This document shows, in pieces, positions 43,781 through 53,719 of a stretch of DNA of 64,000 bases. The notes beneath the pieces are model-generated. The model saw only the letters and a program-made list of their open reading frames with translations, had not been told where the DNA came from and did no database searches. Source of the stretch: Arcobacteraceae bacterium (GTDB lineage Bacteria > Campylobacterota > Campylobacteria > Campylobacterales > Arcobacteraceae); the NCBI GenBank assembly GCA_021107755.1, contig JAIOSF010000012.1, positions 24,567 through 88,566 on the forward strand, in the 5' to 3' direction. Each line of letters opens with the position of its first letter. Position 1 is the first letter of the stretch. Both the position numbers and the translations under genes were made by a program.

Positions 43781-44509
43781 TTATTCCTCTATTTGTTTAT
43801 CTCTATATTGCTCATACGAATCCCTTAAATAGGGATATAAATCTATAGCATCTTTTTTCATATTCTTATATTGTTTATAGGTAAATGAGATATCATTGAC
43901 CTGTTTAAATACTTTTAACAACATAGCATCTTCATAACTATCTACAATATTATGTGCTCTATCTTCATAGTATGAAGTAGGATTTAGATAAGAATCCACA
44001 CCAAAAGACCCAATACTATCTCTTAAGTTTGATGGACCAAAAAAAGGCCATACTATATGAAAACCACTCCCTACTCCCCAATATCCAAGTGTTTGACCAA
44101 AGTCTTCATTATGCGGATATATTTTAAATTCTTCTTGCCCTATATCATAAAACCCAAAAAAACCAAGAGTACTATTTAATACAAATCTTTCTGTTTCTTC
44201 TAGTGTATTTTGAAATTTAAGTTGTAATAAATTATTTACAAACCTTACAGGAAACAATAAGTTGTGGAAAAAATTTCTTACACTTTTTCTAATATCCTCA
44301 TGAACTACATCCCCATAAGTTTTAGCAACTGGAGATAAAACATATTCATATGTTACATCATTAAAACTTGTCATAACTCTATTATAACCACTTAAAGGGT
44401 CTATCCTTTTTTCAACTTTAATCTCTTCTTCAAACTCATCAAAAGAGTCACTGCTATAAACTGTAGTAAAAGATATGATTAAAAATAAAAAACTAAATAT
44501 CAATTGCAT
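43781..44509 (-). CDS. mlaA: MlaA/VacJ-family protein without lipobox
   Basis: 242 residues. The VacJ core runs from IDPLSGYNRVMTSFNDVTYEYVLSPVAKTYGDVV to SIGSFGVDSYLNP, including GDVVHEDIRKSVRNFFHNLLFPVRFVNNLLQ and FGQTLGYWGVGSGFHIVWPFFGPSN. The signal peptide (MQLIFSFLFLIISFTTVYS) is followed by SDSF and has no Cys, so unlike E. coli MlaA it should not be a lipoprotein. First gene of the mlaA-mlaC-RND run, two bases after nth. Confidence 0.92.
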   Translation of the reverse strand: MQLIFSFLFLIISFTTVYSSDSFDEFEEEIKVEKRIDPLSGYNRVMTSFNDVTYEYVLSPVAKTYGDVVHEDIRKSVRNFFHNLLFPVRFVNNLLQLKFQNTLEETERFVLNSTLGFFGFYDIGQEEFKIYPHNEDFGQTLGYWGVGSGFHIVWPFFGPSNLRDSIGSFGVDSYLNPTSYYEDRAHNIVDSYEDAMLLKVFKQVNDISFTYKQYKNMKKDAIDLYPYLRDSYEQYRDKQIEE

Positions 44510-44511
44510 TA

Positions 44512-45159
44512 TTATCCTACTTTAAAAGTTTTTGTGGTTTTACAAACATCCGTTAAAAAACATTTTTCACACTCTGGTTTTACCGCTTTACAGATATATC
44601 TACCAAATAAAACCATTGCTTGATGGAATATATGCAAATCATCTTTTAGCTTTTTTACAAGCTGGGCTTCAGTTTGTTCAACAGTTTTACCATCACTCAA
44701 ACCTAATCTATGAGAAACTCTAAATACATGAGTATCAACAGCCATTAAGTTTGCACCATCTGCTTCTATCATAAAAACATTAGCTGTTTTATTTCCAACA
44801 CCTGCAAGTTTTATAAGCTCTTTTGTATCATGTGGTATCTCTCCACTATGCAATTGTTGTACCGATTTTGCCATCGCAATAATATTCTTTGCTTTATTAT
44901 TGAAAAAGCTACAACTTTTTAATAATTCTTTTACATCCTCAAGCTTAGCATCTGCTAACTCTTTTGATGATGGATATTTTTCAAAAAGTGCTGGGGTAAT
45001 TATATTTACCCGTTTATCGGTACATTGTGCAGATAAAATAATTGCAACAAGTAGTTCATAATCATCTTTATATGCAAGTTCTGTTACCGCATTACTATAA
45101 TGTTCTATAAACTTATCTCTTATAGTTTCTATCTCTTTTTTGGTCGCTTTTTTACTCAT
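44512..45159 (-). CDS. nth: Endonuclease III
   Basis: 215 residues of the HhH-GPD family: a DNA glycosylase/AP lyase for oxidised pyrimidines. The catalytic Lys lies in LSAQCTDKRVN near 45, the helix-hairpin-helix in KLAGVGNKTANVF near 115, the catalytic Asp in MAVDTHVFRVSHRLGL near 140, and the [4Fe-4S] ligands in the final CKAVKPECEKCFLTDVC (C-x6-C-x2-C-x5-C). 28 bases after rdgB on the same strand. Confidence 0.96.
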   Translation of the reverse strand: MSKKATKKEIETIRDKFIEHYSNAVTELAYKDDYELLVAIILSAQCTDKRVNIITPALFEKYPSSKELADAKLEDVKELLKSCSFFNNKAKNIIAMAKSVQQLHSGEIPHDTKELIKLAGVGNKTANVFMIEADGANLMAVDTHVFRVSHRLGLSDGKTVEQTEAQLVKKLKDDLHIFHQAMVLFGRYICKAVKPECEKCFLTDVCKTTKTFKVG

Positions 45160-45187
45160 AAGGGGGATTATATCTAAATCTAGCTTT

Positions 45188-45790
45188 TTATTTTAAAATT
45201 ATTTTAATAATCTTCATTGCTAACTCTAATGCTTTTGCTCTATGCCCTATTTTTTTCTTAATTTCTAAATCTAAAAGTCCCAAAGTATTTTCATATCCAC
45301 TAGGGATAAAAAGAGGATCATATCCAAAGCCTCCCTCTCCTATACTTTTATCTATAACACTTCCATACATCCATCCATGTGTGGTATATATATTATCATT
45401 ATAAGCCACAGCTAAACATGCTGTATAATATGCTTCAGTTTTTTCTATGTTGTTCTCTTTTAATTTATTAATAAGTTTTTCATTGTTTTCTTTATCTGTA
45501 GCATTAACCCCTGCATATCTTGCACTATATATATTTGGCTCATTGTTAAGAGCTGGAACAGTTAATCCACTATCATCAGCTATAACTATACAATCTTCAT
45601 AGCCTTTTTCTTGAAGTTTATCCCTCACTGTTTTTGCTTTAATAATAGCATTTTGTTTAAAACTATCACCATCTTCAATTATTTCAAAACTCCCTAATAT
45701 ATCACTATATGTAAACACTTCAAAATTCGGTAATAATTTTTCTATCTCTTTGATTTTTCCCTTATTTGAAGATGCAAGTACTATTTTCAT
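45188..45790 (-). CDS. rdgB: XTP/dITP diphosphatase (RdgB/HAM1)
   Basis: 200 residues. It removes non-canonical purine triphosphates. Motifs: [17 protein letters not shown] at the start, [43 protein letters not shown] with the metal-binding Asp pair, [15 protein letters not shown], and KIGHRAKAL near the C-terminus. Length normal. Confidence 0.96.
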   Translation of the reverse strand: MKIVLASSNKGKIKEIEKLLPNFEVFTYSDILGSFEIIEDGDSFKQNAIIKAKTVRDKLQEKGYEDCIVIADDSGLTVPALNNEPNIYSARYAGVNATDKENNEKLINKLKENNIEKTEAYYTACLAVAYNDNIYTTHGWMYGSVIDKSIGEGGFGYDPLFIPSGYENTLGLLDLEIKKKIGHRAKALELAMKIIKIILK

Positions 45791-45902
45791 CTATTTTATC
45801 CTAAATTATTTTTTAAAATATTAACATAATAACTTTTACATTTAAACCAATTAACTTTTATTTGGATATAATCGCAAAAATTAATTACAAGGCTTATAAA
45901 AA

Positions 45903-47231
45903 ATGTTTAAAACTATTATGCCATTAAGTTTAATTATCTCATTTAGATTTTTAGGACTTTTTATAGTGCTTCCACTTATCTCTGTGTATGCACTAAGTTT
46001 ACCAGGAGCTACAACTACATTAGTTGGAATAGTAATAGGTGGTTATGCAATAACTCAGATGATTTTTCAAGTTCCTTTTGGAATCATGAGCGATAAACTA
46101 GGGAGAAAAGAGACCATTATTATGGGCCTTTTACTTTTTGCGATTGGTTCAATTTTTTGTGCCATTGCTACAGATATGCTTACTCTTTTATTAGGTAGAT
46201 TTTTACAAGGTGCTGGGGCTATTGGTGCCGTAGTTACTGCTATGATTAGTGATTTAGTTAAAGAGGAACAAAGACCAAAAGCTATGGCTTTAATGGGTGG
46301 TAGTATTGCAGCTAGTTTTGCAATAGCTATGTTATTAGGTCCAATAATTGGAGCATATGCAGGTATTGGAAGTTTATTTTGGCTTACTGCACTATTAGCC
46401 ATTGCTTCTATATTTATTTTAGTAAAACTAGTACCAAATGCTCCACATGTAACACACACATATCACAATCATAGTAAGACTGCTTTTTTACTAAAGCCTG
46501 ACTTAATCAAAATGAATATCACCAATTTTTTACAAAAAGGGATGATGACTTTTGCATTTATGATTATTCCAATTATACTTACTAAATCTTATGGTTGGGA
46601 ATTAACAGATTTATGGAAAATCTATCTACCTGCAATGATCGCTGGTGTATTAGCTATGGGTCCAGCTGCAGTTATGGCAGAAAAAAAAGGGAAATTTAAA
46701 GAGGTACTTTTAGTTGGTATTGTATTTTTTGCACTTTCATTTTCTTTTATTGGATATGCTAATACACAAATCTTATTTTTAATTGGTATTATCATATTTT
46801 TTATCGGTTTTAATATGCATGAACCTATTATGCAAAGTTTAACTACTAGATATATCAAAGTACATGAAAAAGGGAAAGTATTAGGAGTATTTAACTCTTT
46901 TGGATATCTTGGGACCTTTATAGGTGGTTTTGTAGGTGGGATGTATCTTAAAGAGATAGATGGAAGTTTTATCGAAAGTTTACACAATATCTCTATGGTA
47001 GTTGTAGCTATATCTGTTGCATGGTTATTTTTAATATTTACATTACCAAATCCTTTAAAAAAGAAAAATATTTACATTGATATAGAGCAATGTGATGAAA
47101 ACAAATATACAGTATTAGATACTTTAGATGGAGTGGATGAGTGGTATTTAAACAATACAGAAAAACTTTTAATCGTAAAATACGACCATGATATAACCAA
47201 TGAAGATACTATTAAAAAAGCACTAAAATAG
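45903..47231 (+). CDS. MFS transporter with C-terminal YAM-like domain (YajR type)
   Basis: 442 residues. Twelve helices with the motif A loop FGIMSDKLGRKETIIMGL near 62 and GRFLQGAGAIGAVVTAMISDLV (motif C area). After helix 12 a short soluble tail of ~60 residues (IYIDIEQCDENKYTVLDTLDGVDEWYLNNTEKLLIVKYDHD...) looks like the ferredoxin-fold YAM domain of E. coli YajR. Substrate unknown. 60 bases before the RND gene and perhaps cotranscribed. Confidence 0.88.
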   Translation: MFKTIMPLSLIISFRFLGLFIVLPLISVYALSLPGATTTLVGIVIGGYAITQMIFQVPFGIMSDKLGRKETIIMGLLLFAIGSIFCAIATDMLTLLLGRFLQGAGAIGAVVTAMISDLVKEEQRPKAMALMGGSIAASFAIAMLLGPIIGAYAGIGSLFWLTALLAIASIFILVKLVPNAPHVTHTYHNHSKTAFLLKPDLIKMNITNFLQKGMMTFAFMIIPIILTKSYGWELTDLWKIYLPAMIAGVLAMGPAAVMAEKKGKFKEVLLVGIVFFALSFSFIGYANTQILFLIGIIIFFIGFNMHEPIMQSLTTRYIKVHEKGKVLGVFNSFGYLGTFIGGFVGGMYLKEIDGSFIESLHNISMVVVAISVAWLFLIFTLPNPLKKKNIYIDIEQCDENKYTVLDTLDGVDEWYLNNTEKLLIVKYDHDITNEDTIKKALK

Positions 47232-47291
47232 TATTAATATTACATTAATAGATATAATATAGAATACCGTATATATACACTAGGATAATAG

Positions 47292-50200
47292 ATGTTTGAA
47301 AAATTTTTAAGATTTTTTGTTGATAATGCAAGGATGAACTATGTTCTTTTTGTTTTAATTTTTTCTATTGGTATTTACTCTTATATGAAAATGCCAAAAG
47401 AGATATTCCCAACATTTGATATGGATATGATCTCGATTAGTGGTTCTTACACTGGTGCTAGTGTTGATATACTTGATAAAATGGCCGTTACAGAGATAGA
47501 AGACAATGTAAAATCTTTAGAAGGTGTGATTGAAACTACTACAGTAATAAGTCCTGGGAAATTTTCTATTATTTTAGAGCTACAAAAAGGGAAAGATAGA
47601 TATAACATAGCTGATAAAGTTAAGGATGCAGTAGCTTTAACTAAAGGAGACCTTCCCATTGATATGGATGAACCAACTGTAAGTGTAATAGATAGAAGTA
47701 GAGATCTTATAAATATCTCACTTACTTCTGAAAAACTCAATGTAGATCAAATGAAAAAATTTGCAGATGATTTTAAAAGTGAAATTCTAACAATTAGTGG
47801 TATTAGTGAAGTTACTGTATTTGGAGATAGTGATAAATATTATGAGATACTTTTAGATGATAAAAAACTTGAAGCGTATAATATAGATAAAAATGAACTT
47901 TTCAATACAATTAGTACACTTTCTTATATATTTCCAATTGGAAAAATAGAAGGGGCAACAAAACACTACTATATCTCCACATATAATGGAGCAAAAACAG
48001 CAAATGAATTAGCAAACACACTTATAAAACTCTCAAATGCTACACTTTATTTAAGCGATATTGCATCAATTAAAAAAAGATATGAAGATTCAGATACTTT
48101 GTACTCTTTTAATGGTAAAAACGCTATCTCTCTTGCAATAAAGCAACTTGATATCGCAAACGCCATGGAGATATCTACAGATATTACAAAACTTATAGAA
48201 AAAGTACAACCAAAACAACCAAATATAGAGATAAGTATTAGTGATGACAATAGTGATAGAATTAAAGAGAGACTTGATATTGTTGGTTCTAATATACTTA
48301 TTGGAATTATTGCTATCGTTCTTCTTATATGGTTACTTATTAATGCTCGAATGTCATTTATCATCTTTATAGGTATCCCTACATCTTTTGTTATAGCAGC
48401 TATTTATATGTATCTATTTGGCTATAGTATTAATCTAATCTCTTTAGTTGGTGTTCTTATTGCTATTGGTATTGTTGTTGATGATGCTATTGTTGTAAGT
48501 GAAAATATTCAACAACATATTGAAGAGGGAATGGAACCAAAAGAAGCTGCAATAGCAGGTGCTAATGAGATGGTAAAACCTGTTACCATTGCTAGTCTTA
48601 CTACCCTATTTTCCTTTTTACCTGCATTAATGATAAGTGGTACTATGGGAGAAGTTATGAAACTTATCCCTATAGCCCTCTCAGCTCTTGTATTAGCTTC
48701 ATTAATAGAATCTTTTATATTTTTGCCTATCCATGCTGCACATACACTTAAAAGTGGTGCTAAAGTTACAGACTGGTCAAAAATAAATGTAACATACAAC
48801 TATGCTATACATTTTTTCATGAGATGGAAAAAATCATTTTTAGTAATTTTTATTATTTTAGTACCATTACTAACGATTACAATGGTAAAAAGCTCAAAAT
48901 TTCAGATGTTTCCAACTTTTGATGCAGATGATATTAAAATATCTATTAAAGCAAATCAAAATACAACTTTAGAAGATTCTTTTGAAATAGTTAAAAAAAT
49001 TGAAGCAGATTTAATAGCACAAAAAGAGAAATACCATATAAAAAGTATAGACTCAAGAGCCGGATATAGAAGAGATAGTGGTAATAATACAGAAAGATTT
49101 CCTTATGTAATGTACATGACAGTAGAGCTGCATAAGCTTAAAGCAAATAATTTTTTAGATAAGTATATCACTCCAATTTTAAGTATCTATTATAATCCAA
49201 AAGAGAGAAGTAGAACTCAAACATCACAAGAGATATCAAGAGAGCTCACAAGCTTTTTAGATGAGAAGAATTACAAAAAACAATTTGATCTCACAGAAAT
49301 TGCAGTATTAGAGCGAAAAGTTGGACCAATTAAAGCAGATATTAAAATAGGACTTGTATCAGATGATGATAATAAAATTGTAAACTCTTTAGAAAAATTA
49401 ACTAAAGAATTAAAATCAATTGAAGGGACAAAATCTGTTGCAAATTCAGCTAAATTTGGAATTGATGAGATTAAACTCAAAGTAAACTCTTATGGGGAAC
49501 AATTAGGTATAACAGAATCAAGTATTGGAATATATTTATCAAACCTTTATTTAACAAAGAAAAAATCAGTCTCTTTTGATGTAAGAGATATGCTTGATAT
49601 TAAAATAGAATCACTCAATAAAGACGATTTTGAAAACTTTAAAAATACACCAATACCTATAAATAATGGAACTGTACGACTTAATGAAGTTTGTGATTTT
49701 ATTATAAAAAAATCATTTGAACAACTCACAAAAGATAATGGTGAAAAAAACTTCTATATCTATGCAAATGTGGATACAAAAATAGTGACATCCACAGAAG
49801 TTATGGAAAAAATTCAACCACTTCTAGATGAAATTAAAAAAAGTGGTGTTAAAATAGTTCTTAAAGGGGAAGCTAAAAAGAAAAAAGAGTTAGCGGCTGA
49901 TATGCTTGCAGCTGCCCTATTAGCACTTACTCTTATAATGCTCTCTATGTTATATCTGTTTAACTCATTTAGAGAAACTGCTATTTTAATGTCTGTAATA
50001 CCATTTTCATTTTTAGGGGTTTTAATAGGGCATGCTCTTTTGGGACTAAATCTCTCTATGCCTTCTATTATTGGAGCACTAGGACTAGCGGGAGTTGTTA
50101 TAAATGATGGTATTATTATGATGACCTATCTAAAGAAAGCTAAAACGATTGAGGATGTATTTATACGAGCTACAAAAAGATTTAGACCAATTGTTCTAAC

Positions 50201-50369
50201 AACTATTACAACACTTATAGGGATGAGCTCTTTAATCTTTTTTGCAACAGGTCAAGCTGTAATTTTCCAACCTATTGCTATAGCACTTGGATTTGGACTT
50301 GCATGGGGAACAGTATTAAACCTTATATACCTACCAGTATTATATACATTTGCCCATAGATTAAAATAG
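47292..50369 (+). CDS. RND efflux transporter permease (AcrB superfamily)
   Basis: 1025 residues with the AcrB-like plan of two 6-helix halves and two large periplasmic loops. Family marks: YMKMPKEIFPTFDMDMISISGSYTGASVDILDKMAVTEIED near the start, GVLIAIGIVVDDAIVVSENI with paired Asp in helix 4 (about 395), and GALGLAGVVINDGIIMMTYLKKA in helix 10. No membrane-fusion protein or outer-membrane channel gene is adjacent, which is unusual for tripartite pumps. Substrate unknown. GGATAATAG precedes the ATG. Confidence 0.92.
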   Translation: MFEKFLRFFVDNARMNYVLFVLIFSIGIYSYMKMPKEIFPTFDMDMISISGSYTGASVDILDKMAVTEIEDNVKSLEGVIETTTVISPGKFSIILELQKGKDRYNIADKVKDAVALTKGDLPIDMDEPTVSVIDRSRDLINISLTSEKLNVDQMKKFADDFKSEILTISGISEVTVFGDSDKYYEILLDDKKLEAYNIDKNELFNTISTLSYIFPIGKIEGATKHYYISTYNGAKTANELANTLIKLSNATLYLSDIASIKKRYEDSDTLYSFNGKNAISLAIKQLDIANAMEISTDITKLIEKVQPKQPNIEISISDDNSDRIKERLDIVGSNILIGIIAIVLLIWLLINARMSFIIFIGIPTSFVIAAIYMYLFGYSINLISLVGVLIAIGIVVDDAIVVSENIQQHIEEGMEPKEAAIAGANEMVKPVTIASLTTLFSFLPALMISGTMGEVMKLIPIALSALVLASLIESFIFLPIHAAHTLKSGAKVTDWSKINVTYNYAIHFFMRWKKSFLVIFIILVPLLTITMVKSSKFQMFPTFDADDIKISIKANQNTTLEDSFEIVKKIEADLIAQKEKYHIKSIDSRAGYRRDSGNNTERFPYVMYMTVELHKLKANNFLDKYITPILSIYYNPKERSRTQTSQEISRELTSFLDEKNYKKQFDLTEIAVLERKVGPIKADIKIGLVSDDDNKIVNSLEKLTKELKSIEGTKSVANSAKFGIDEIKLKVNSYGEQLGITESSIGIYLSNLYLTKKKSVSFDVRDMLDIKIESLNKDDFENFKNTPIPINNGTVRLNEVCDFIIKKSFEQLTKDNGEKNFYIYANVDTKIVTSTEVMEKIQPLLDEIKKSGVKIVLKGEAKKKKELAADMLAAALLALTLIMLSMLYLFNSFRETAILMSVIPFSFLGVLIGHALLGLNLSMPSIIGALGLAGVVINDGIIMMTYLKKAKTIEDVFIRATKRFRPIVLTTITTLIGMSSLIFFATGQAVIFQPIAIALGFGLAWGTVLNLIYLPVLYTFAHRLK

Positions 50370-50432
50370 ATTAAATGAACTATAATCATCTTTTAGCTAA
50401 ACTTATTGTCTATTTTTAATTAAGGAAAAAAA

Positions 50433-52661
50433 TTGTTTAAAAAATTCATACTATTATCTACACTTACAGCATCTTTACTTTTTGCTGAAGGTACATTTGA
50501 GAATATCCAATTTGAGGGATTAACCCAAATATCCAAAGAAGTTGCCTTAGAAACTATTAAGTTGGAAAAAGAAAATCACTACACAAATGAAGAGATTAAC
50601 GAAGCTATAAATAAATTTTTTAGTTTTAACTATTTTAAAGATATTAGTGTATCAACAAAAGAGAATGATTTATTTTTTACATTTAAAGAATACCCTTTTA
50701 TATCACAATTAGAGATGTCTGGATACAAAACTAGAGATGATGAACTAGAAGTTTTATATAACTCTATGAACATAAAAAAAGGTGCAATGTACACAAAAAA
50801 AAGAATAGAAGCTGCAAAAAATGCTCTTTTGGCTGCACTTGATAGAGAAGGTTATATTAACTCTGTAGTAGAAGTTGAAACCGAAGAGATAAGCCCTACA
50901 AGTGTTGCAGTAAAATTTAATGTCAACAAAGGTGAAGAGATAATCATCAAAAAAGTTCTCTATAAAGGTGCAACTGTATTTGATGATAGTGACTTTGAAA
51001 CAATGATTGCAAACAAAGAGGAAGATTGCTGTTTCACTTGGTTTTTTGGACAAAATGATGGAGAGATAGATTTTGAACAATTACGATTAGACAGTCCAAG
51101 GATAAGAGAACTTTATCTACAAAATGGTTACTTAGATGCAAAGGTTTCTACTGCATTTACAAAAATAGATTTTAATACACATTCTGCACAAGTTGAATAC
51201 ATTATAGATGAGGGGAATCAGTATGAAGTAAATGATGTTATTATTTACTTAGATGAAGATATTGTTAAAAGTGAAACAATATATCCAAAATTAAAGCTTG
51301 AAAAAAAAGACATCTTTGATATTGGTAAACTTAGAAAAGATCAAGAATATATTAAAACACAGGTTGCAAATCAAGGTTATGCATTTGCAGAAGTGAAATT
51401 TGACATAAAACCAAATAAAGAAAACAATACTGTTGATATTGTTTATAATGTAATTGCGGGGGATAAGGTTTATATCAATGATGTGATTATTTCTGGAAAT
51501 AGCAGAACACTTGATAGAGTTATAAGAAGAGATGTTTATTTAGTACCAGGAGATCTTTTTAATCTAACAGATTTTAAAGACTCTAAAAATAAACTCCAAA
51601 GAACTGGTTACTTTGAAAAAGTAGATATCCAACAAAAAAGAGTAAGTTCAGATAAAATGAACTTAATCGTAAATGTAATAGAGGCTCCAACTGGTAACTT
51701 AATTGTTGGTGGAGGATATGGTAGTTATGAAGGTTGGATGGTAAATGCAAGTATAAATGATAAAAATATCTTTGGTAGTGGTTTAGACTTAGGATTTTCT
51801 ATAGATTATTCAAAAATCAATACTGACCTTTCTATTGCATTAACTAATCCCGCTATAAGAGATAGTGAATATAGCGGTACGATAAAAGTATATAATGAAA
51901 GTTCAGAAATCACTAATTATACCTCAACTTATGGAGATAGAGATACCAGTGCAACTGGTATTCTTGTAGGAGTTTCAAAATCATTAGGAAGACATATCAG
52001 AGCTGGTGCAAATTATGAAATATCAGATACTTCTGTTACTTATGCTTTATTACCGGCAGAAAATGAAGATTTTATCACAAGTGCAGTAACACCTTATATC
52101 AATTTTAACAATACAGATGACTACTATTTACCAAGAGAAGGTTTTATGGCTGGAACCAGTTATAAATTTGCTGGTATTGGTGGAGATGCAAAGTATGGAC
52201 TAAGTAATACTTATTTTAAATATTTTTATGGATTAGAAGATCTTATAGATTATGATGTAATTTTTAGATATAAAAATAATATTAAAATACTTACAGATAA
52301 TGGTTTTATGCCAAACAACATGTCTTTTGCTCTTGGTGGTCCTAAGAGTTTAAGAGGATATGAATCATATGCATTCCAGTCTAATGATGAGGCTAACCAT
52401 CCTTATAAAAACTTTTTTTCAAATGCTTTAGAATTAAGTTTTCCTATGATTCCTAGTGCAAAAATGAGATGGGGAGTTTTTTATGATTATGGTATGATTG
52501 GTGAAGATGGTTTTGATGATATAAAAAGATCAGGTACTGGTGCATTTATATCGTGGAACTCTCCTGTTGGACCTATTCAATTTATATTCTCAGAACCACT
52601 TGATGAAAAACCAGGTGATAAAACATCAAGTTTTGAGTTTAGTTTAGGTGGTTCATTTTAA
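50433..52661 (+). CDS. bamA: Outer membrane protein assembly factor BamA
   Basis: 742 residues: signal peptide (MFKKFILLSTLTASLLFA), five POTRA repeats (about 20-390; for example INDVIISGNSRTLDRVIRRDVYLVPGDLFN in the last), and a 16-strand barrel ending in Phe (SSFEFSLGGSF). The conserved barrel loop GGPKSLRGYES is present at about 640. The start codon is TTG at 50433 with AAGGAA eight bases upstream; no nearby ATG fits. Just upstream of mqnC. Confidence 0.96.
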   Translation: MFKKFILLSTLTASLLFAEGTFENIQFEGLTQISKEVALETIKLEKENHYTNEEINEAINKFFSFNYFKDISVSTKENDLFFTFKEYPFISQLEMSGYKTRDDELEVLYNSMNIKKGAMYTKKRIEAAKNALLAALDREGYINSVVEVETEEISPTSVAVKFNVNKGEEIIIKKVLYKGATVFDDSDFETMIANKEEDCCFTWFFGQNDGEIDFEQLRLDSPRIRELYLQNGYLDAKVSTAFTKIDFNTHSAQVEYIIDEGNQYEVNDVIIYLDEDIVKSETIYPKLKLEKKDIFDIGKLRKDQEYIKTQVANQGYAFAEVKFDIKPNKENNTVDIVYNVIAGDKVYINDVIISGNSRTLDRVIRRDVYLVPGDLFNLTDFKDSKNKLQRTGYFEKVDIQQKRVSSDKMNLIVNVIEAPTGNLIVGGGYGSYEGWMVNASINDKNIFGSGLDLGFSIDYSKINTDLSIALTNPAIRDSEYSGTIKVYNESSEITNYTSTYGDRDTSATGILVGVSKSLGRHIRAGANYEISDTSVTYALLPAENEDFITSAVTPYINFNNTDDYYLPREGFMAGTSYKFAGIGGDAKYGLSNTYFKYFYGLEDLIDYDVIFRYKNNIKILTDNGFMPNNMSFALGGPKSLRGYESYAFQSNDEANHPYKNFFSNALELSFPMIPSAKMRWGVFYDYGMIGEDGFDDIKRSGTGAFISWNSPVGPIQFIFSEPLDEKPGDKTSSFEFSLGGSF

Positions 52662-52662
52662 A

Positions 52663-53718
52663 ATGTCAGATTTTAAAAGAATCTCAAATGAAGAAGCATT
52701 GGATTTAATTCAAAATGCTTCATTATTAGAACTTGGAAAACTCTCTAGCAACAGAAAAGAAGAACTGCATCCAAAAAAAACAACAACTTTTGTTGTTGAT
52801 AGAAATATCAACTATACAAATATATGCTGGGTTGATTGTAAATTTTGTGCTTTTTATCGCCATGCAAAAGATGAAGATGCTTATATTTTAACTTATGAAG
52901 AGATAGATAAAAAGATAGATGAACTTCTAGAAATTGGTGGTACTCAAATACTTTTTCAAGGGGGAGTACATCCTAAACTAAAAATAGATTTTTATGAAGA
53001 CTTGGTTGAACATATTCACAATAAATATCCAACTATTACAATACACGGTTTTAGTGCTATTGAAATTGATTATATAGCAAGACTATCAAAAATAAGTTAT
53101 CAAGAAGTTTTAGCAAAATTAAAGGCAAAAGGATTAGCTTCTATCCCTGGAGCTGGAGCTGAGATTTTAAATGATGATGTTAGAGATATTATTGCTCCTA
53201 AAAAGTTAGATACAAAAGATTGGTTAGAGGTTCATAGACAAGCACATTTACTTGATATAAAATCAACTGCTACCATGATGTTTGGGACAGTTGAAACCGA
53301 TGAACAAATTATAGACCATTGGGATAAAATACGACAACTTCAAGATGAAACTGGTGGTTTTAGAGCTTATATTATGTGGAGTTTTCAATCTGCACATACA
53401 AAATTAGCCCAAGAGCTGCCAAATATTCCAAGTCAAAGTTCAAATAGATACTTAAGACTTCTTGCAGTTGCTAGACTTTATTTAGATAACTTTCCTAATA
53501 TTCAAAGTTCATGGGTAACTCAAGGAAGTTATATAGGACAACTTGCACTAAAATTTGGTGCTAATGATTTAGGAAGCACTATGATGGAAGAAAATGTTGT
53601 AAGTGCTGCAGGTGCTGCAAATAGTATGAATCAACAAGAGATGATTAATCTAATCAAAGATGTAGGGGAAAACCCAGCAAAGAGGGATACTGCTTACAAT
53701 ATTTTAGAAAGATTTTAA
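52663..53718 (+). CDS. mqnC: Cyclic dehypoxanthinyl futalosine synthase MqnC (menaquinone)
   Basis: A radical-SAM enzyme of the futalosine menaquinone pathway. The cluster site is NYTNICWVDCKFCAFYRH (C-x3-C-x2-C) near 48-60; ILFQGGVHPKLKIDFYEDL, FSAIEIDYIAR, IPGAGAEIL and RAYIMWSFQSAHTKL follow. 351 residues using ATG 52663, one base past the bamA stop; a GTG at 52648 would overlap bamA and is less likely. MqnC is favoured over MqnE/CofH by the GGVHP and SIPGAGAEIL context. Confidence 0.94.
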   Translation: MSDFKRISNEEALDLIQNASLLELGKLSSNRKEELHPKKTTTFVVDRNINYTNICWVDCKFCAFYRHAKDEDAYILTYEEIDKKIDELLEIGGTQILFQGGVHPKLKIDFYEDLVEHIHNKYPTITIHGFSAIEIDYIARLSKISYQEVLAKLKAKGLASIPGAGAEILNDDVRDIIAPKKLDTKDWLEVHRQAHLLDIKSTATMMFGTVETDEQIIDHWDKIRQLQDETGGFRAYIMWSFQSAHTKLAQELPNIPSQSSNRYLRLLAVARLYLDNFPNIQSSWVTQGSYIGQLALKFGANDLGSTMMEENVVSAAGAANSMNQQEMINLIKDVGENPAKRDTAYNILERF

Positions 53719-53719
53719 T

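Noticed and set aside
46067..46459. Minus-strand open frames opposite membrane-protein genes (also 33517-33990, 31664-32059, 48047-48364, 11504-11866)
   Set aside because: They are shadows of strongly coding genes on the other strand, with low-complexity Ile/Ser/Pro-rich products and no ribosome-binding sites.
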